Part shown: piece after piece, positions 37,237 through 46,300 of the stretch
How the letters are laid out: each line of letters begins with the position of its first letter
Numbering within the stretch: position 1 is the stretch's first letter
Assembly: GCF_036240795.1 (NCBI RefSeq)
Contig: NZ_CP108454.1
Location: forward strand, 6,384,001-6,448,000
DNA length: 64,000 nucleotides
Source of the DNA: Streptomyces sp. NBC_01268
Lineage (GTDB): Bacteria > Actinomycetota > Actinomycetes > Streptomycetales > Streptomycetaceae
Direction: 5' to 3'
Position numbers and translations under genes: made by a program
The notes under the pieces: model-generated
The model's database searches: none
What the model saw: only the letters and a program-made list of their open reading frames with translations
What the model was told of the DNA's origin: nothing

Positions 37237-40200
37237 CTAGCCCAGCAGCTCGACCTCGGCCAGCTCACCCGTCGCCACGAGACGGTAGTGCGCGTACGAG
37301 CCCGGAGCCGCCACCGTGAACACCCGGGTCTGCCGGTCCCACGCGAAGGTCTCGCCCGCCCGCCGGTCCAGGTCCTTCCAGGTCAGGCCGTCCGCCGAGC
37401 CCTGGAGCACCCAGCCCGCCGGCGCCTTCGCCCGGTCGGCGGAGGAGGTCAGCGTGTACTGGACCGCCTTCCCCGGCGCCGCCACCGGCAGCTCCACCGT
37501 GCCGGCCAGCGGCCCCGCCGTCGCCGACGTGTCGTCGAAGAGCACGCCCGCGCCCTTCACCAGGTCCGCCCGGGGCGTCGGCACCTTGTCGTCCCGGGTG
37601 ACCGAGACCGGGGCGGCCGAGCCGCCGGTGCCCCACGCCGAGGGCTCGGGGCCCATGTCGAACGTCAGCGTGCCGCCCTTCGCCAGCAGGTCGTGCGGCA
37701 GCGCCGTCGACGTCCAGCGCTTCCCGTTCAGCTTCACGCCCTGGACGTACAGGTTGCGGGCGCTGTTGCGCGGGGCCTCCACGACCAGCGTGCGCCCGTT
37801 GTCCATCCGCACCGTCGCCTTCTTGAAGAGCGGCGAGCCGATCGCGTACTCCCCGCTGCCCATCACCAGCGGGTAGAAGCCGAGTGCCGAGAAGAGGAAC
37901 CAGGCCGACTGCTCACCGTTGTCCTCGTCGCCGTGGTAACCCTGGCCGATCTCGCTGCCGGTGTAGAGGCGGGAGAGGACCTCGCGGACCTTCTCGGCCG
38001 TCTTCCACGGCTGCCCGGCCGCGTCGTACATGTACGGCACGTGGTGGGCGACCTGGTTCGAGTGCCCGTACATGCCCATCCGCACGTCCCGCGCCTCGGT
38101 CATCTCGTGGATCACGCTGCCGTACGAGCCGGCGACGTCGGGGCTCGCCGTCTCGGGCGTCGAGAAGTAGGCGTCCAGCTTCTTCGCGAGACCCGCCCGC
38201 CCGCCGTACAGGTTGGCCAGCCCCCGGGAGTCCTGCGGGGCGGTGAAGGCGTAGCCCCAGCCGTTGGTCTCCGTGTAGTCGTAGCCCCAGACGCGCGGGT
38301 CGTACGTCTCCGAGGGCAGCCGCCAGGCGCCCTTGGCGTCCCGTCCCTGGAAGAATCCGGCCTTCGCGTCGAAGAGCGAGACGTAGTGCCGCGCCCGGTC
38401 GAGGAAGTACGCCGACTCCTCGCGGTAGCGCTTCTTGCCGGTCTTCTCGTAGAGGGCCTGGCCCATCTTCGCGATGCCGTAGTCGTTGAGGTAGCCCTCC
38501 AGGGACCAGGACAGGCCCTCGTGGGTCTCGGTCGACGCGTAGCCGGTGAAGGGCGAGGTCTCCATGCCCTTGCGGCCGACGCCCCGGCTCGGCGCGACGA
38601 CGGTGGCGTTCTTCAGGGCCGCCTCGTAGGCCGCCTCCCCGTCGAAGTCCACGCCCTTCACGTACGCGTCCGCGAAGGCCACGTCCGAGGAGGTGCCGGT
38701 CATCAGGTCCGCGTAGCCGGGGGAGGACCAGCGGGAGATCCAGCCGCCGTCCTTGTACTGCTGCACGAAGCCGTCGACCAGCTCGCCCGCCTTGCGCGGG
38801 GTGAGGAAGGAGTAGGCCGGCCAGGTCGTCCGGTAGGTGTCCCAGAAGCCGTTGTTGACGTACGCCTTGCCGTCGACGATCTTCGCGCCGGTATGGGTCG
38901 GGGTGTCGGGACCGGCCGGGGCGGAGAAGGGGCTGGCGTACCGGTATCCCGAACCGACCTTCTCGAAGCCGGAGTTGGGGTACAGGTACAGCCGGTAGAG
39001 GCTGGAGTAGAGGGTGACGAGCTGGTCGTGGGTCGCCCCCTCGACGGTGACCCGGCCGAGCACCTCGTCCCAGGCGTCCTGGGCCCGCTCCCGGACGGTG
39101 TCGAAGCCGGTGCCCTCCGGTATCTCGTCGGCGAGGTTCGCCTTCGCCTGCTCGACGGAGATCAGCGAGGTCGCGATCCGCAGGCCCACCGTGCGGTCCG
39201 CGCCCGCGTCGAAGCGGAAGTGCCCCTTCACGCCCTGCTCGGCCGGCTTCCCGGAGCCGGTGACCGGCGCGTCGAAGACGCCGTACACGAACATCCGCCC
39301 GGCACCGGTGGACAGCCCGCTCTTCACGTCGGACCAGCCGGTGAAGGAGCTCGTCGCCGGGTCGAGGGAGAGCCCGCCCTGGTCGGTGACGTTGTCGAAG
39401 ACGACGCTCGCGTCGGCGCCGGGGTAGGTGAAGCGCATCGCCGCCGCGTGGTCCGTCGGCGCGATCTCCGCCTTCAGGCCGTTCTCGAACGTGACGCCGT
39501 AGTAGTGCGGCCGGGCCGTCTCGTTCTCGTGCCGGAAGGGCAGCGCCCGGGCCGTCCGGTCGGCCGGCGGGGCACCGGCGGCGGCCGAGGGCATCAGCTG
39601 GAAGGTCTGTCGGTCGCCCATCCACGGGCTCGGCTCATGGCTCGCCGACAGGGCCTGCAGGGTCGGCAGGTTGTCGGCGTTGTTGCTCCGCGCGTACTCG
39701 TAAAGCCAGCTCTGGGAGGCCGAATTGGTCACCGGCGTCCAGAAGTTGAAGCCATGGGGCACGGCCGTCGCCGGGAAGGTGTTGCCGCGCGAGAAGGCGC
39801 CCGAGGAGTTCGTGCCGCGGGTCGTCGACGCGTAGTCGGAGAGCCGGGCGAGCGGCCGCGGCGGCGCCTTCGGGGCGAGGGAGAGGTCGTCGATCCAGCC
39901 CTGGAACTTCGCCGGGCCCTTGGGGGAGTCGTAGGCCACGAGGATGCGGTCGACGGTCTTCCCGTTCGCGACCTCGCCGATCCTCGCGGTGACCTGGTTC
40001 CACTGGTTGACGTAGAGCCGCTTGGCGGCGCCCTGCCCCTGCGGGGTGAGGAGCCCGCCGTGCGTGTCGGTGGCGCCGAGCCCGCTCAGATAGGTGCCGT
40101 CGGTGAAGGCCAGGTCGACGGCGACGTTCGTCGCCGGGTAGTTCAGGTCGGTCTCGTTCATCGCCGGGAAGATCCGGTAGGACAGCTCGGTGTTCCGGAC

Positions 40201-41052
40201 GATCCGGGTGTCGACGTCGAAGACCTTGTTGTACGACCAGGCCCGGCCCTCGCCCCGGTGGGTGCCGGCGTAGCGCAGCGCCCGCTTCCCGGTGAACCCG
40301 GCGCCCGCCTTGGCGGTGGGGGAGCCGCTGGGGCCGCGGTCCGGCTGGCTGCGCATCTCCTCGGGGACGGGCTGGGAGCTGTCCCCGTTCGAGAACTGAA
40401 CGTCGGCGAGCTGGGTGAGGCCCGCGCCCGCGTTCTTGGTGATCTCCAGGCGGTAGTGCGCGTACGCCGCGCCGCCGCCCGCGAGGTCGTACGAGCGGGT
40501 CTCGAAGCGCTTGGCGAAGGACTCGCCCGCGCGCGCGTCGAGGACCGTCCACTCCTTGCCGTCCGCCGAGCCCTTGAGGGTCCAGTCGCGCGGGTCGCGC
40601 TCGGCCGCGTCGTTGGCCGAGGTCAGCGCGTACGTCGCCAGCCTCACGGGCGCGTCGAGGTCGAACTCGATCCACGCGGTGGGCTCGAACACCAGCCACT
40701 TGGTGCCCGGTTGGAGGTCGGTCAGGTTCTCCTTGACCTCACCGCCGGACGCGTTCTCGCCGCTGGCGCGCAGCGTCGTCACGCGGTCGGTGACGTTGCC
40801 GGGGATGCCGGTGACGAATCCGCCGTCGACCCCGCTTGTCCGCTTCTTTCCGTCAGGGCCGACTTCGACGGAGTTCCGCCAGGTCGGCTGGGTTTCGTCC
40901 GCTTCGAAGGAGGTGGTGAACTCCCGTGCGGAGACGCCGGATCGGCGTGATTGGTCCGTTCCGCCCGGAAGCGCCTGAGCCACCGTGGGGGTGAGGCTCA
41001 GTACCAATGCCGCCGAGGCTGCCAGGGAGACCGCTCTGAGAGGGGGGCGCAT
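37237..41052 (-). CDS. Secreted GH92 alpha-mannosidase with discoidin-like domains
   Basis: 1271 residues. A Sec signal peptide (about 1-28, ending QALPG) is followed by a discoidin-like beta domain (about 110-230), a second beta-rich region, the GH92 core and a C-terminal discoidin-like domain (about 1170-1271). The family hallmark HSNQVAHHVPYMYDAAG and GDEDNGEQSAWFLFSALGFYP (about 1039-1058) contain the acidic and calcium-binding residues of GH92 exo-alpha-mannosidases (mostly alpha-1,2). It would trim mannose from fungal or yeast glycans outside the cell. ATG 41052 has AGGAG 12 nt upstream. A 12-bp palindrome 31 nt before the start is probably a LacI-type operator. It is divergent from the NgcEFG uptake genes. 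Confidence 0.92.
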   Translation of the reverse strand: MRPPLRAVSLAASAALVLSLTPTVAQALPGGTDQSRRSGVSAREFTTSFEADETQPTWRNSVEVGPDGKKRTSGVDGGFVTGIPGNVTDRVTTLRASGENASGGEVKENLTDLQPGTKWLVFEPTAWIEFDLDAPVRLATYALTSANDAAERDPRDWTLKGSADGKEWTVLDARAGESFAKRFETRSYDLAGGGAAYAHYRLEITKNAGAGLTQLADVQFSNGDSSQPVPEEMRSQPDRGPSGSPTAKAGAGFTGKRALRYAGTHRGEGRAWSYNKVFDVDTRIVRNTELSYRIFPAMNETDLNYPATNVAVDLAFTDGTYLSGLGATDTHGGLLTPQGQGAAKRLYVNQWNQVTARIGEVANGKTVDRILVAYDSPKGPAKFQGWIDDLSLAPKAPPRPLARLSDYASTTRGTNSSGAFSRGNTFPATAVPHGFNFWTPVTNSASQSWLYEYARSNNADNLPTLQALSASHEPSPWMGDRQTFQLMPSAAAGAPPADRTARALPFRHENETARPHYYGVTFENGLKAEIAPTDHAAAMRFTYPGADASVVFDNVTDQGGLSLDPATSSFTGWSDVKSGLSTGAGRMFVYGVFDAPVTGSGKPAEQGVKGHFRFDAGADRTVGLRIATSLISVEQAKANLADEIPEGTGFDTVRERAQDAWDEVLGRVTVEGATHDQLVTLYSSLYRLYLYPNSGFEKVGSGYRYASPFSAPAGPDTPTHTGAKIVDGKAYVNNGFWDTYRTTWPAYSFLTPRKAGELVDGFVQQYKDGGWISRWSSPGYADLMTGTSSDVAFADAYVKGVDFDGEAAYEAALKNATVVAPSRGVGRKGMETSPFTGYASTETHEGLSWSLEGYLNDYGIAKMGQALYEKTGKKRYREESAYFLDRARHYVSLFDAKAGFFQGRDAKGAWRLPSETYDPRVWGYDYTETNGWGYAFTAPQDSRGLANLYGGRAGLAKKLDAYFSTPETASPDVAGSYGSVIHEMTEARDVRMGMYGHSNQVAHHVPYMYDAAGQPWKTAEKVREVLSRLYTGSEIGQGYHGDEDNGEQSAWFLFSALGFYPLVMGSGEYAIGSPLFKKATVRMDNGRTLVVEAPRNSARNLYVQGVKLNGKRWTSTALPHDLLAKGGTLTFDMGPEPSAWGTGGSAAPVSVTRDDKVPTPRADLVKGAGVLFDDTSATAGPLAGTVELPVAAPGKAVQYTLTSSADRAKAPAGWVLQGSADGLTWKDLDRRAGETFAWDRQTRVFTVAAPGSYAHYRLVATGELAEVELLG

Positions 41053-41082
41053 GCCGTGTCGTCGCTCCTGCCACTGGATGTA

Positions 41083-41094
41083 GACAACGTTGTC
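41083..41094. promoter_or_regulatory. LacI-type operator candidate before the mannosidase
   Basis: GACAACGTTGTC is a perfect 12-bp palindrome with central CG, typical of LacI-family operators, 31-42 nt upstream of the GH92 start. No LacI gene is in the window. Confidence 0.55.
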
Positions 41095-41264
41095 ATTCTC
41101 GCCGAGCAAGTCCCCAGGAGAAGGCCAAGTGGCAGGTGGTGTCAAGGGTGTTGACGGCAAAATCGGGGAGGAATCGGGGCAGAAGCGCCTCCGGCGTCCC
41201 GCAGGTCTCAACTCGGAGACGACTCCCGGAGAAAGCTGGTTTCGATCTTGCTCCGGCAGCGGGA

Positions 41265-41280
41265 AGTGGACTATACCTGT
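41265..41280. promoter_or_regulatory. DasR-responsive element (dre) upstream of ngcE
   Basis: AGTGGACTATACCTGT matches 12 of 16 positions of the dre consensus AGTGGTCTAGACCACT, the site of the GlcNAc-6-phosphate-sensing GntR regulator DasR. It lies 155 nt before ngcE in the 382-nt divergent region. The same region also holds the dyad TTCGCC-tga-GGCGAA at 41364-41378. Confidence 0.65.
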
Positions 41281-41434
41281 CGGCGTCCCGCCCGTCGTAC
41301 CACTGCGCACGACGGCCCGACCCATGTACGACCCAGCTGCAATTGACCGCGGTGGCGGGGCCCTTCGCCTGAGGCGAATCTGTACGGGCGACCGGTACAC
41401 CGCCTGAGTCCTGAATGAAGGCGAGGACTTGAGC

Positions 41435-42874
41435 ATGGGATCCACCTCCGCCCAGAACCATGAGGGCCTCGGCCGTCGCGATCTGATCAAGCGTTCCGCC
41501 GCACTCGGTCTGATCTCGGTGCCGACCATGAGTTTCCTGTCCGCGTGTGCCTCCAGCGGGGGCGACGACGCGGGCGAAGACAAGCCCAAGGGCGAGAAGA
41601 CGAAGGACAACCCGTTCGGCGTCGCCAAGGGCGGCAAGATCGACGTCGTCGTCTTCAAGGGCGGGTACGGCGACGACTACGCCAAGGCGTGGGAGGCCAG
41701 CTTCAACAAGAAGTGGGACATCACCGCCACCCACACCGGCACCCAGGAGATCACCGGCAAGCTGCAGCCGCGCTTCAACGCGGGCAACCCGCCGGACATC
41801 GTCGACGACTCCGGCGCCCAGAAGATCAAGATCGACGTGCTGGCGAAGAACGGGCAGCTGCTCGACCTCGCCGAGGTCCTCGACGCGCCGTCCGTCGACG
41901 ACCCGTCCAAGAAGGTCCGCGACACCCTGATCCCCGGCACGATCGACGCCGGCCTCCAGGAGGGCAAGGTCGTCGCCCTCAACTACATCTACACGGTGTG
42001 GGGCCTGTGGTACTCCGGCAAGCTCTTCAAGGAGAAGGGCTGGACCGAGCCGAAGACCTGGGACGAGTTCATGGCCATCTGCAAGGAGGCCACCGCCCAG
42101 GGCATCGGCGGACTCGCCCACCAGGGCAAGTACCCGTACTACATCAACGTCGCCATCATGGACCTGATCGCCAAGAAGGGCGGTCTGGAGGCCATGAAGG
42201 CGATCGACAACCTGGACCCCAAGGCGTTCGTCGGCTCCGCCGCGGCCAAGGAGGCCGTCGAGGCGGTCTACGAGCTGGTGGAGAAGGGCTACCTGATGGC
42301 CGGCACCAACGGCCTCACCCACACCGAGTCGCAGACCCGCTGGAACCAGTACAAGGCGGTGTTCATCACCTCCGGCTCCTGGCTGGAGAACGAGCAGCTC
42401 AAGCAGACCCCGGCCGACTTCGACATGAAGTTCATGCCGATGCCGCTGCTGCCCGGCAGCAAGATGCCGTACGAGGCCATCCGCGCCGGTTCCGGTGAGC
42501 CCTTCATCATCCCGTCCAAGGCCAAGAACCTGGCCGAGGCGAAGGAGTTCATGCGGATGATGCTCTCGAAGGAGTGGTCGACGCTCTTCGCCAAGGAGGC
42601 GAACTCCCTCACCATCCTCGCGGACGGCGTGGACCCGAGCGTCAAGCTGCGCCCCGGCACCCAGTCGACGGTCGTGGCCTCCAAGGCGGCCGGCACCAAC
42701 ACGTTCCGCTACCTGTACACCGAGTGGTACAGCGAGATGGACACCGAGATCCAGAACGCCTCCAACGAGCTGATGGCCAAGCGCATCCAGCCCGCCGAGT
42801 GGCTCAAGCGGGCCCAGGCCGCCGTCGACAAGGCCGCCAAGGACCCGGCGTCCAAGAAGAACCACCGCGACTGA
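41435..42874 (+). CDS. ngcE: N-acetylglucosamine/diacetylchitobiose ABC transporter, substrate-binding lipoprotein
   Basis: 479 residues. The N-terminus has a twin-arginine motif (RRDLIKR, Arg14-Arg15) and a lipobox LSAC with Cys38, so it is a lipoprotein probably exported by Tat. The mature part is a family 1-type sugar-binding protein; together with the two permeases and the dre site it matches NgcE of the GlcNAc and N,N'-diacetylchitobiose importer. No ATPase is encoded here; streptomycete importers of this class share the ATPase MsiK encoded elsewhere. ATG 41435 has GCGAGGA at suitable spacing; TTG 41429 is in frame but less likely. Confidence 0.88.
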   Translation: MGSTSAQNHEGLGRRDLIKRSAALGLISVPTMSFLSACASSGGDDAGEDKPKGEKTKDNPFGVAKGGKIDVVVFKGGYGDDYAKAWEASFNKKWDITATHTGTQEITGKLQPRFNAGNPPDIVDDSGAQKIKIDVLAKNGQLLDLAEVLDAPSVDDPSKKVRDTLIPGTIDAGLQEGKVVALNYIYTVWGLWYSGKLFKEKGWTEPKTWDEFMAICKEATAQGIGGLAHQGKYPYYINVAIMDLIAKKGGLEAMKAIDNLDPKAFVGSAAAKEAVEAVYELVEKGYLMAGTNGLTHTESQTRWNQYKAVFITSGSWLENEQLKQTPADFDMKFMPMPLLPGSKMPYEAIRAGSGEPFIIPSKAKNLAEAKEFMRMMLSKEWSTLFAKEANSLTILADGVDPSVKLRPGTQSTVVASKAAGTNTFRYLYTEWYSEMDTEIQNASNELMAKRIQPAEWLKRAQAAVDKAAKDPASKKNHRD

Positions 42875-42911
42875 CCGCCAGCACACCGGGGACATCAGGG
42901 ACAGGAACGCC

Positions 42912-43841
42912 ATGCGCAAAGGGCAGTACCAGTTCGTCACGGGATTCCTCTTCGTACCCGTGGCCCTCTATCTGGTCTTCGTCATCTGGCCGTACATCCA
43001 GACGATCGGCTACTCGCTGACCGACTGGAAGGGCCAGTCGCAGACCTTCTCCTTCGTCGGACTCGACAACTACGTCGCCCTGTTCCAGGACGACGTCTTC
43101 CTGGGAGCGGTCTGGCACAACATCCTGTTCCTGGTGTTCATCCCGGTGATCACCATCCTGCTCGCCCTCTTCCTCGCCTTCATGGTGAACGCGGGCGGCC
43201 GGGGCAAGGCCGGTGGCGTCGCGGGCGTCGCCGGGTCCAAGTTCTACAAGGTCGTCTACTTCTTCCCGCAGGTGCTCTCGCTGGCGATCCTCGCGGTGCT
43301 CTTCGGCGCCGTGTACCGCAGCGACACCGGCGGCATGCTCAACGGCCTGCTGCTCAAGCTGGGCCTCATCGACGCCACCGAACCGATCGAGTGGCTCAAC
43401 GAGCCCGACTTCGTCCTGTGGGCGCTCATGGCGGTCGTCGTCTGGCACGGCGTCGGCTTCTACCTGGTGCTGTTCTCCGCCGCCATGCAGTCCATCCCCC
43501 GGGACATCTACGAGGCCGCGCTGATCGACGGCGCCGGCCGCGCCCAGTCCTTCTTCCGCATCACGCTGCCGCTGCTGTGGGACTCCGTGCAGACCGCCTG
43601 GGTCTACCTCGGCATCGTCGCCATGGACATGTTCGTCCTGGTCTCCACGATGACCTCCGGCGACTACGGCGGTGGCCCCGACCACCACAGCGAGACCATG
43701 TCGACGGTCATGATGCGCAACTTCCTCTACTTCGGGAAGAGCGGTTACGCCTGCGCCATGGGCGTGGTCATGCTGCTCCTCACCCTGATCGTGTCCGTGG
43801 TCACGCTGCGCGCCACCCGCCGCGAGCGCCTCGAGTTCTGA
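42912..43841 (+). CDS. ngcF: Aminosugar ABC transporter permease
   Basis: 309 residues, six predicted membrane segments, MalF-type permease. The EAA loop near EAALIDGAGRAQSFFRITLPLL contacts the shared ATPase. It begins 37 nt after ngcE and ends 15 nt before ngcG, consistent with one transcript for the GlcNAc/chitobiose importer. Confidence 0.88.
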   Translation: MRKGQYQFVTGFLFVPVALYLVFVIWPYIQTIGYSLTDWKGQSQTFSFVGLDNYVALFQDDVFLGAVWHNILFLVFIPVITILLALFLAFMVNAGGRGKAGGVAGVAGSKFYKVVYFFPQVLSLAILAVLFGAVYRSDTGGMLNGLLLKLGLIDATEPIEWLNEPDFVLWALMAVVVWHGVGFYLVLFSAAMQSIPRDIYEAALIDGAGRAQSFFRITLPLLWDSVQTAWVYLGIVAMDMFVLVSTMTSGDYGGGPDHHSETMSTVMMRNFLYFGKSGYACAMGVVMLLLTLIVSVVTLRATRRERLEF

Positions 43842-43856
43842 GCGGGAGAACCGACG

Positions 43857-44810
43857 ATGACTGCACCCATCCAGAAGTCCGACGCGAGCCCGGCCACCGG
43901 CACGGGCGGGGGCTCCGTGCCCCGCCAGCGCGCGGCACGCGAGGGACACGCCCCGGCCCCGGGCCCCGCCCGCGAGGGCGTCGTCCTCAACGTCTTCTCA
44001 CACGGCTTCCTCGCCGTGTGGGCCCTGCTGATCGTGCTGCCGCTGCTGTGGCTGGTGCTCAGCTCCTTCAAGACCGACTCCCAGATCGCCGGATCGGCCT
44101 TCGGCTGGCCGGCCAACTGGTCGCTGGACGTCTTCGGCCGGGCCTGGAGCAAGGGCATCGGCGACTACTTCGTGAACACCGTGATCGTCCTGGTGTTCTC
44201 GGTGCCGCTGACCATGCTCTTCGGCTCCATGGCCGCGTACGTCCTGGCGCGCTACCAGTTCTGGGGCAACCGGGTCATCTACTACTTCTTCGTCGCCGGC
44301 GCGATGTTCCCGGTCTTCCTGGCGCTGGTCCCGCTCTTCTTCATGGTGAAGATGCTCGGGATGCTCAACACCTACCAGGGCCTGATCCTGGTGTACGTCG
44401 CCTACTCGATGCCCTTCACCGTCTTCTTCATGCACTCCTTCTTCAGGACCCTGCCGACGGCGGTCTTCGAGGCGGCGATCCTGGACGGGGCCTCGCACAC
44501 CCGGGCCTTCTTCCAGGTGATGCTGCCGATGGCCAAGCCGGGCCTGCTCAGCGTGGGCATCTTCAACACGCTTGGGCAGTGGAACCAGTTCGTCCTGCCG
44601 ACCGTGCTGATGCAGCCGCAGAGCGGTGACGACCCGGAGCGGTACGTGCTCACCCAGGGCCTGATCCAGCTCCAGCAGCAGCAGGGGTACGAGACCGATC
44701 TGCCGGTGCTCTTCGCCGGCGTCACCATCGCCATGATCCCGATGCTGGTGGTCTACCTGTCCTTCCAGCGGCAGGTCCAGGCGGGTCTCACTTCGGCCAC
44801 GCTCAAGTAA
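43857..44810 (+). CDS. ngcG: Aminosugar ABC transporter permease
   Basis: 317 residues, MalG-type permease with six membrane segments after a disordered, Pro/Gly-rich N-terminus of about 40 residues. The EAA loop reads FEAAILDGASHTRAFFQVMLPMAKPG. GGGAG precedes the ATG. It is the last gene of the ngc operon and is followed by a strong terminator. Confidence 0.88.
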   Translation: MTAPIQKSDASPATGTGGGSVPRQRAAREGHAPAPGPAREGVVLNVFSHGFLAVWALLIVLPLLWLVLSSFKTDSQIAGSAFGWPANWSLDVFGRAWSKGIGDYFVNTVIVLVFSVPLTMLFGSMAAYVLARYQFWGNRVIYYFFVAGAMFPVFLALVPLFFMVKMLGMLNTYQGLILVYVAYSMPFTVFFMHSFFRTLPTAVFEAAILDGASHTRAFFQVMLPMAKPGLLSVGIFNTLGQWNQFVLPTVLMQPQSGDDPERYVLTQGLIQLQQQQGYETDLPVLFAGVTIAMIPMLVVYLSFQRQVQAGLTSATLK

Positions 44811-44826
44811 CGACGACCGCGCGCGG

Positions 44827-44864
44827 AGGTCCGGTCCCGGGGAGTCCACCCCGGGACCGGACCT
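44827..44864 (+). terminator. Rho-independent terminator after ngcG
   Basis: Perfect 16-bp stem (44827-44842 with 44849-44864), 6-nt loop, followed by TTT. One of the clearest terminators in the window. Confidence 0.9.
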
Positions 44865-44966
44865 TTTGCGTCCGTTTTCGGCTACCGTCGAGGACTTGAC
44901 GGCGACAAGCCCTACGAAGGAGCTTGGAGTTCATAACTTGTACACGTCGTAGGGTGGAGAGAGTCA

Positions 44967-46178
44967 ATGGAGACTCCGGGGTCGCAGTCGTCGCTGCACC
45001 GGGCCAATCTGGAGCGGGTCGTCCGGGCGGTTCGGATGGCCGGATCGCTCACCCAGGCGGAGATCGCCCGGGCGACGGGCCTGTCCGCCGCCACGGTCTC
45101 CAACATCGTGCGGGAGCTGAAGGACGGCGGGACCGTCGAGGTCACCCCGACCTCCGCGGGCGGCCGCAGGGCCCGCAGCGTCTCGCTCAGCGGCGACGCG
45201 GGGATCGTGATCGGCGTCGACTTCGGCCATACGCACCTGCGGGTCGCGGTCGGCAACCTGGCCCACCAGGTGCTCGCCGAGGAGGCCGAGCCGCTGGACG
45301 TGGACGCCTCCGCCGCGGAGGGCTTCGACCGGGCCGAGCAGCTGGTCACCCGGCTGATCGCCGCCACCGGCATCGGCCGGGACAAGGTCGTCGGCGTGGG
45401 CCTCGGCGTGCCGGGCCCCATCGACGTCTCCTCGGGCACCCTGGGCTCCACGTCGATCCTGCCGGGCTGGAGCGGGATCAACCCCGCCGACGAGCTCTCC
45501 GCCCGCCTGGGCGTCCCCGTGCACGTCGACAACGACGCCAACCTCGGCGCGCTCGGCGAGCTGGTCTGGGGCAGCGGCCGGGGCGTGAAGGACCTCGCGT
45601 ACATCAAGGTCGCCAGCGGTGTCGGCGCCGGGCTCGTGATCGACGGGCGGGTCTACCGGGGCCCTGGCGGCACGGCCGGCGAGATCGGCCACATCACCCT
45701 GGACGAGTCGGGGCCGGTCTGCCGCTGCGGCAACCGCGGCTGCCTGGAGACCTTCACCGCGGCCCGCTACGTGCTGCCCCTGCTCCAGTCGAGCCACGGC
45801 CCCGACCTGACCATGGAACGGGTCGTCCAGCTGGCCCGCGAGGGCGACCCCGGCTGCCGGCGCGTGATCGCCGACGTCGGCCGCCACATCGGCAGCGGCA
45901 TCGCCAACCTCTGCAATCTCTTGAACCCGAGCCGGGTGATCCTCGGCGGCGATCTGGCCGAGGCCGGAGAGCTGGTCCTGGCGCCCATCAGGGACTCCGT
46001 CTCGCGGTACGCCATCCCCAGCGCCGCCCGGCAGCTGTCGCTGGCCCAGGGGGCGCTGGGCGGCCGCGCCGAAGTGCTCGGCGCGCTCGCCCTCGTGCTC
46101 AGCGAAATGGGCGATTCGACGCTTTTGGAGGGGGGCTCCGCGAGCACCCCGAACAAGGCCACGCTTGCGTTCACTTAG
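44967..46178 (+). CDS. rok7B7: ROK-family transcriptional regulator (Rok7B7-like)
   Basis: 403 residues. The N-terminal winged helix (LTQAEIARATGLSAATVSNIVRELKDGG) is followed by a ROK sugar-kinase-like domain with ATP-site motif VIGVDFGHTHLRVAVG, GLGVPGPID, and the zinc motif CRCGNRGCLE. ROK regulators of this class use the kinase fold as sugar sensor. Position directly upstream of xylFGH and downstream of the ngc genes is that of Rok7B7 in S. coelicolor, reported to affect xylose uptake, carbon control and antibiotic production. GGAGAGAG precedes the ATG. Probable target is the promoter region at 46181-46226. Confidence 0.9.
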   Translation: METPGSQSSLHRANLERVVRAVRMAGSLTQAEIARATGLSAATVSNIVRELKDGGTVEVTPTSAGGRRARSVSLSGDAGIVIGVDFGHTHLRVAVGNLAHQVLAEEAEPLDVDASAAEGFDRAEQLVTRLIAATGIGRDKVVGVGLGVPGPIDVSSGTLGSTSILPGWSGINPADELSARLGVPVHVDNDANLGALGELVWGSGRGVKDLAYIKVASGVGAGLVIDGRVYRGPGGTAGEIGHITLDESGPVCRCGNRGCLETFTAARYVLPLLQSSHGPDLTMERVVQLAREGDPGCRRVIADVGRHIGSGIANLCNLLNPSRVILGGDLAEAGELVLAPIRDSVSRYAIPSAARQLSLAQGALGGRAEVLGALALVLSEMGDSTLLEGGSASTPNKATLAFT

Positions 46179-46180
46179 AT

Positions 46181-46226
46181 AACGGATGGCACCGTTGTCA
46201 TCTCGTTAAGGATTTACTCCTTGACG
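46181..46226 (+). promoter_or_regulatory. xylFGH promoter/operator region
   Basis: Two dyads lie in the 122-nt gap: AACGG-(6)-CCGTT (46181-46196) and AAGGA-tttac-TCCTT (46208-46222). The second overlaps a -35-like TTGACG (46221-46226). They are candidate sites for the adjacent ROK regulator. Confidence 0.5.
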
Positions 46227-46300
46227 TCGACCCTGCGGCCGAGTTGACTTCCAGCCACCTCGGCCGCAACGTCGCGGCCTCGTCAGGGAGGCAACCCCAC

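Noticed and set aside
37174..40950. A 1258-residue plus-strand open frame opposite the mannosidase
   Set aside because: It has no domain or start signal and mirrors the GH92 gene, whose motifs and signal peptide are clear.
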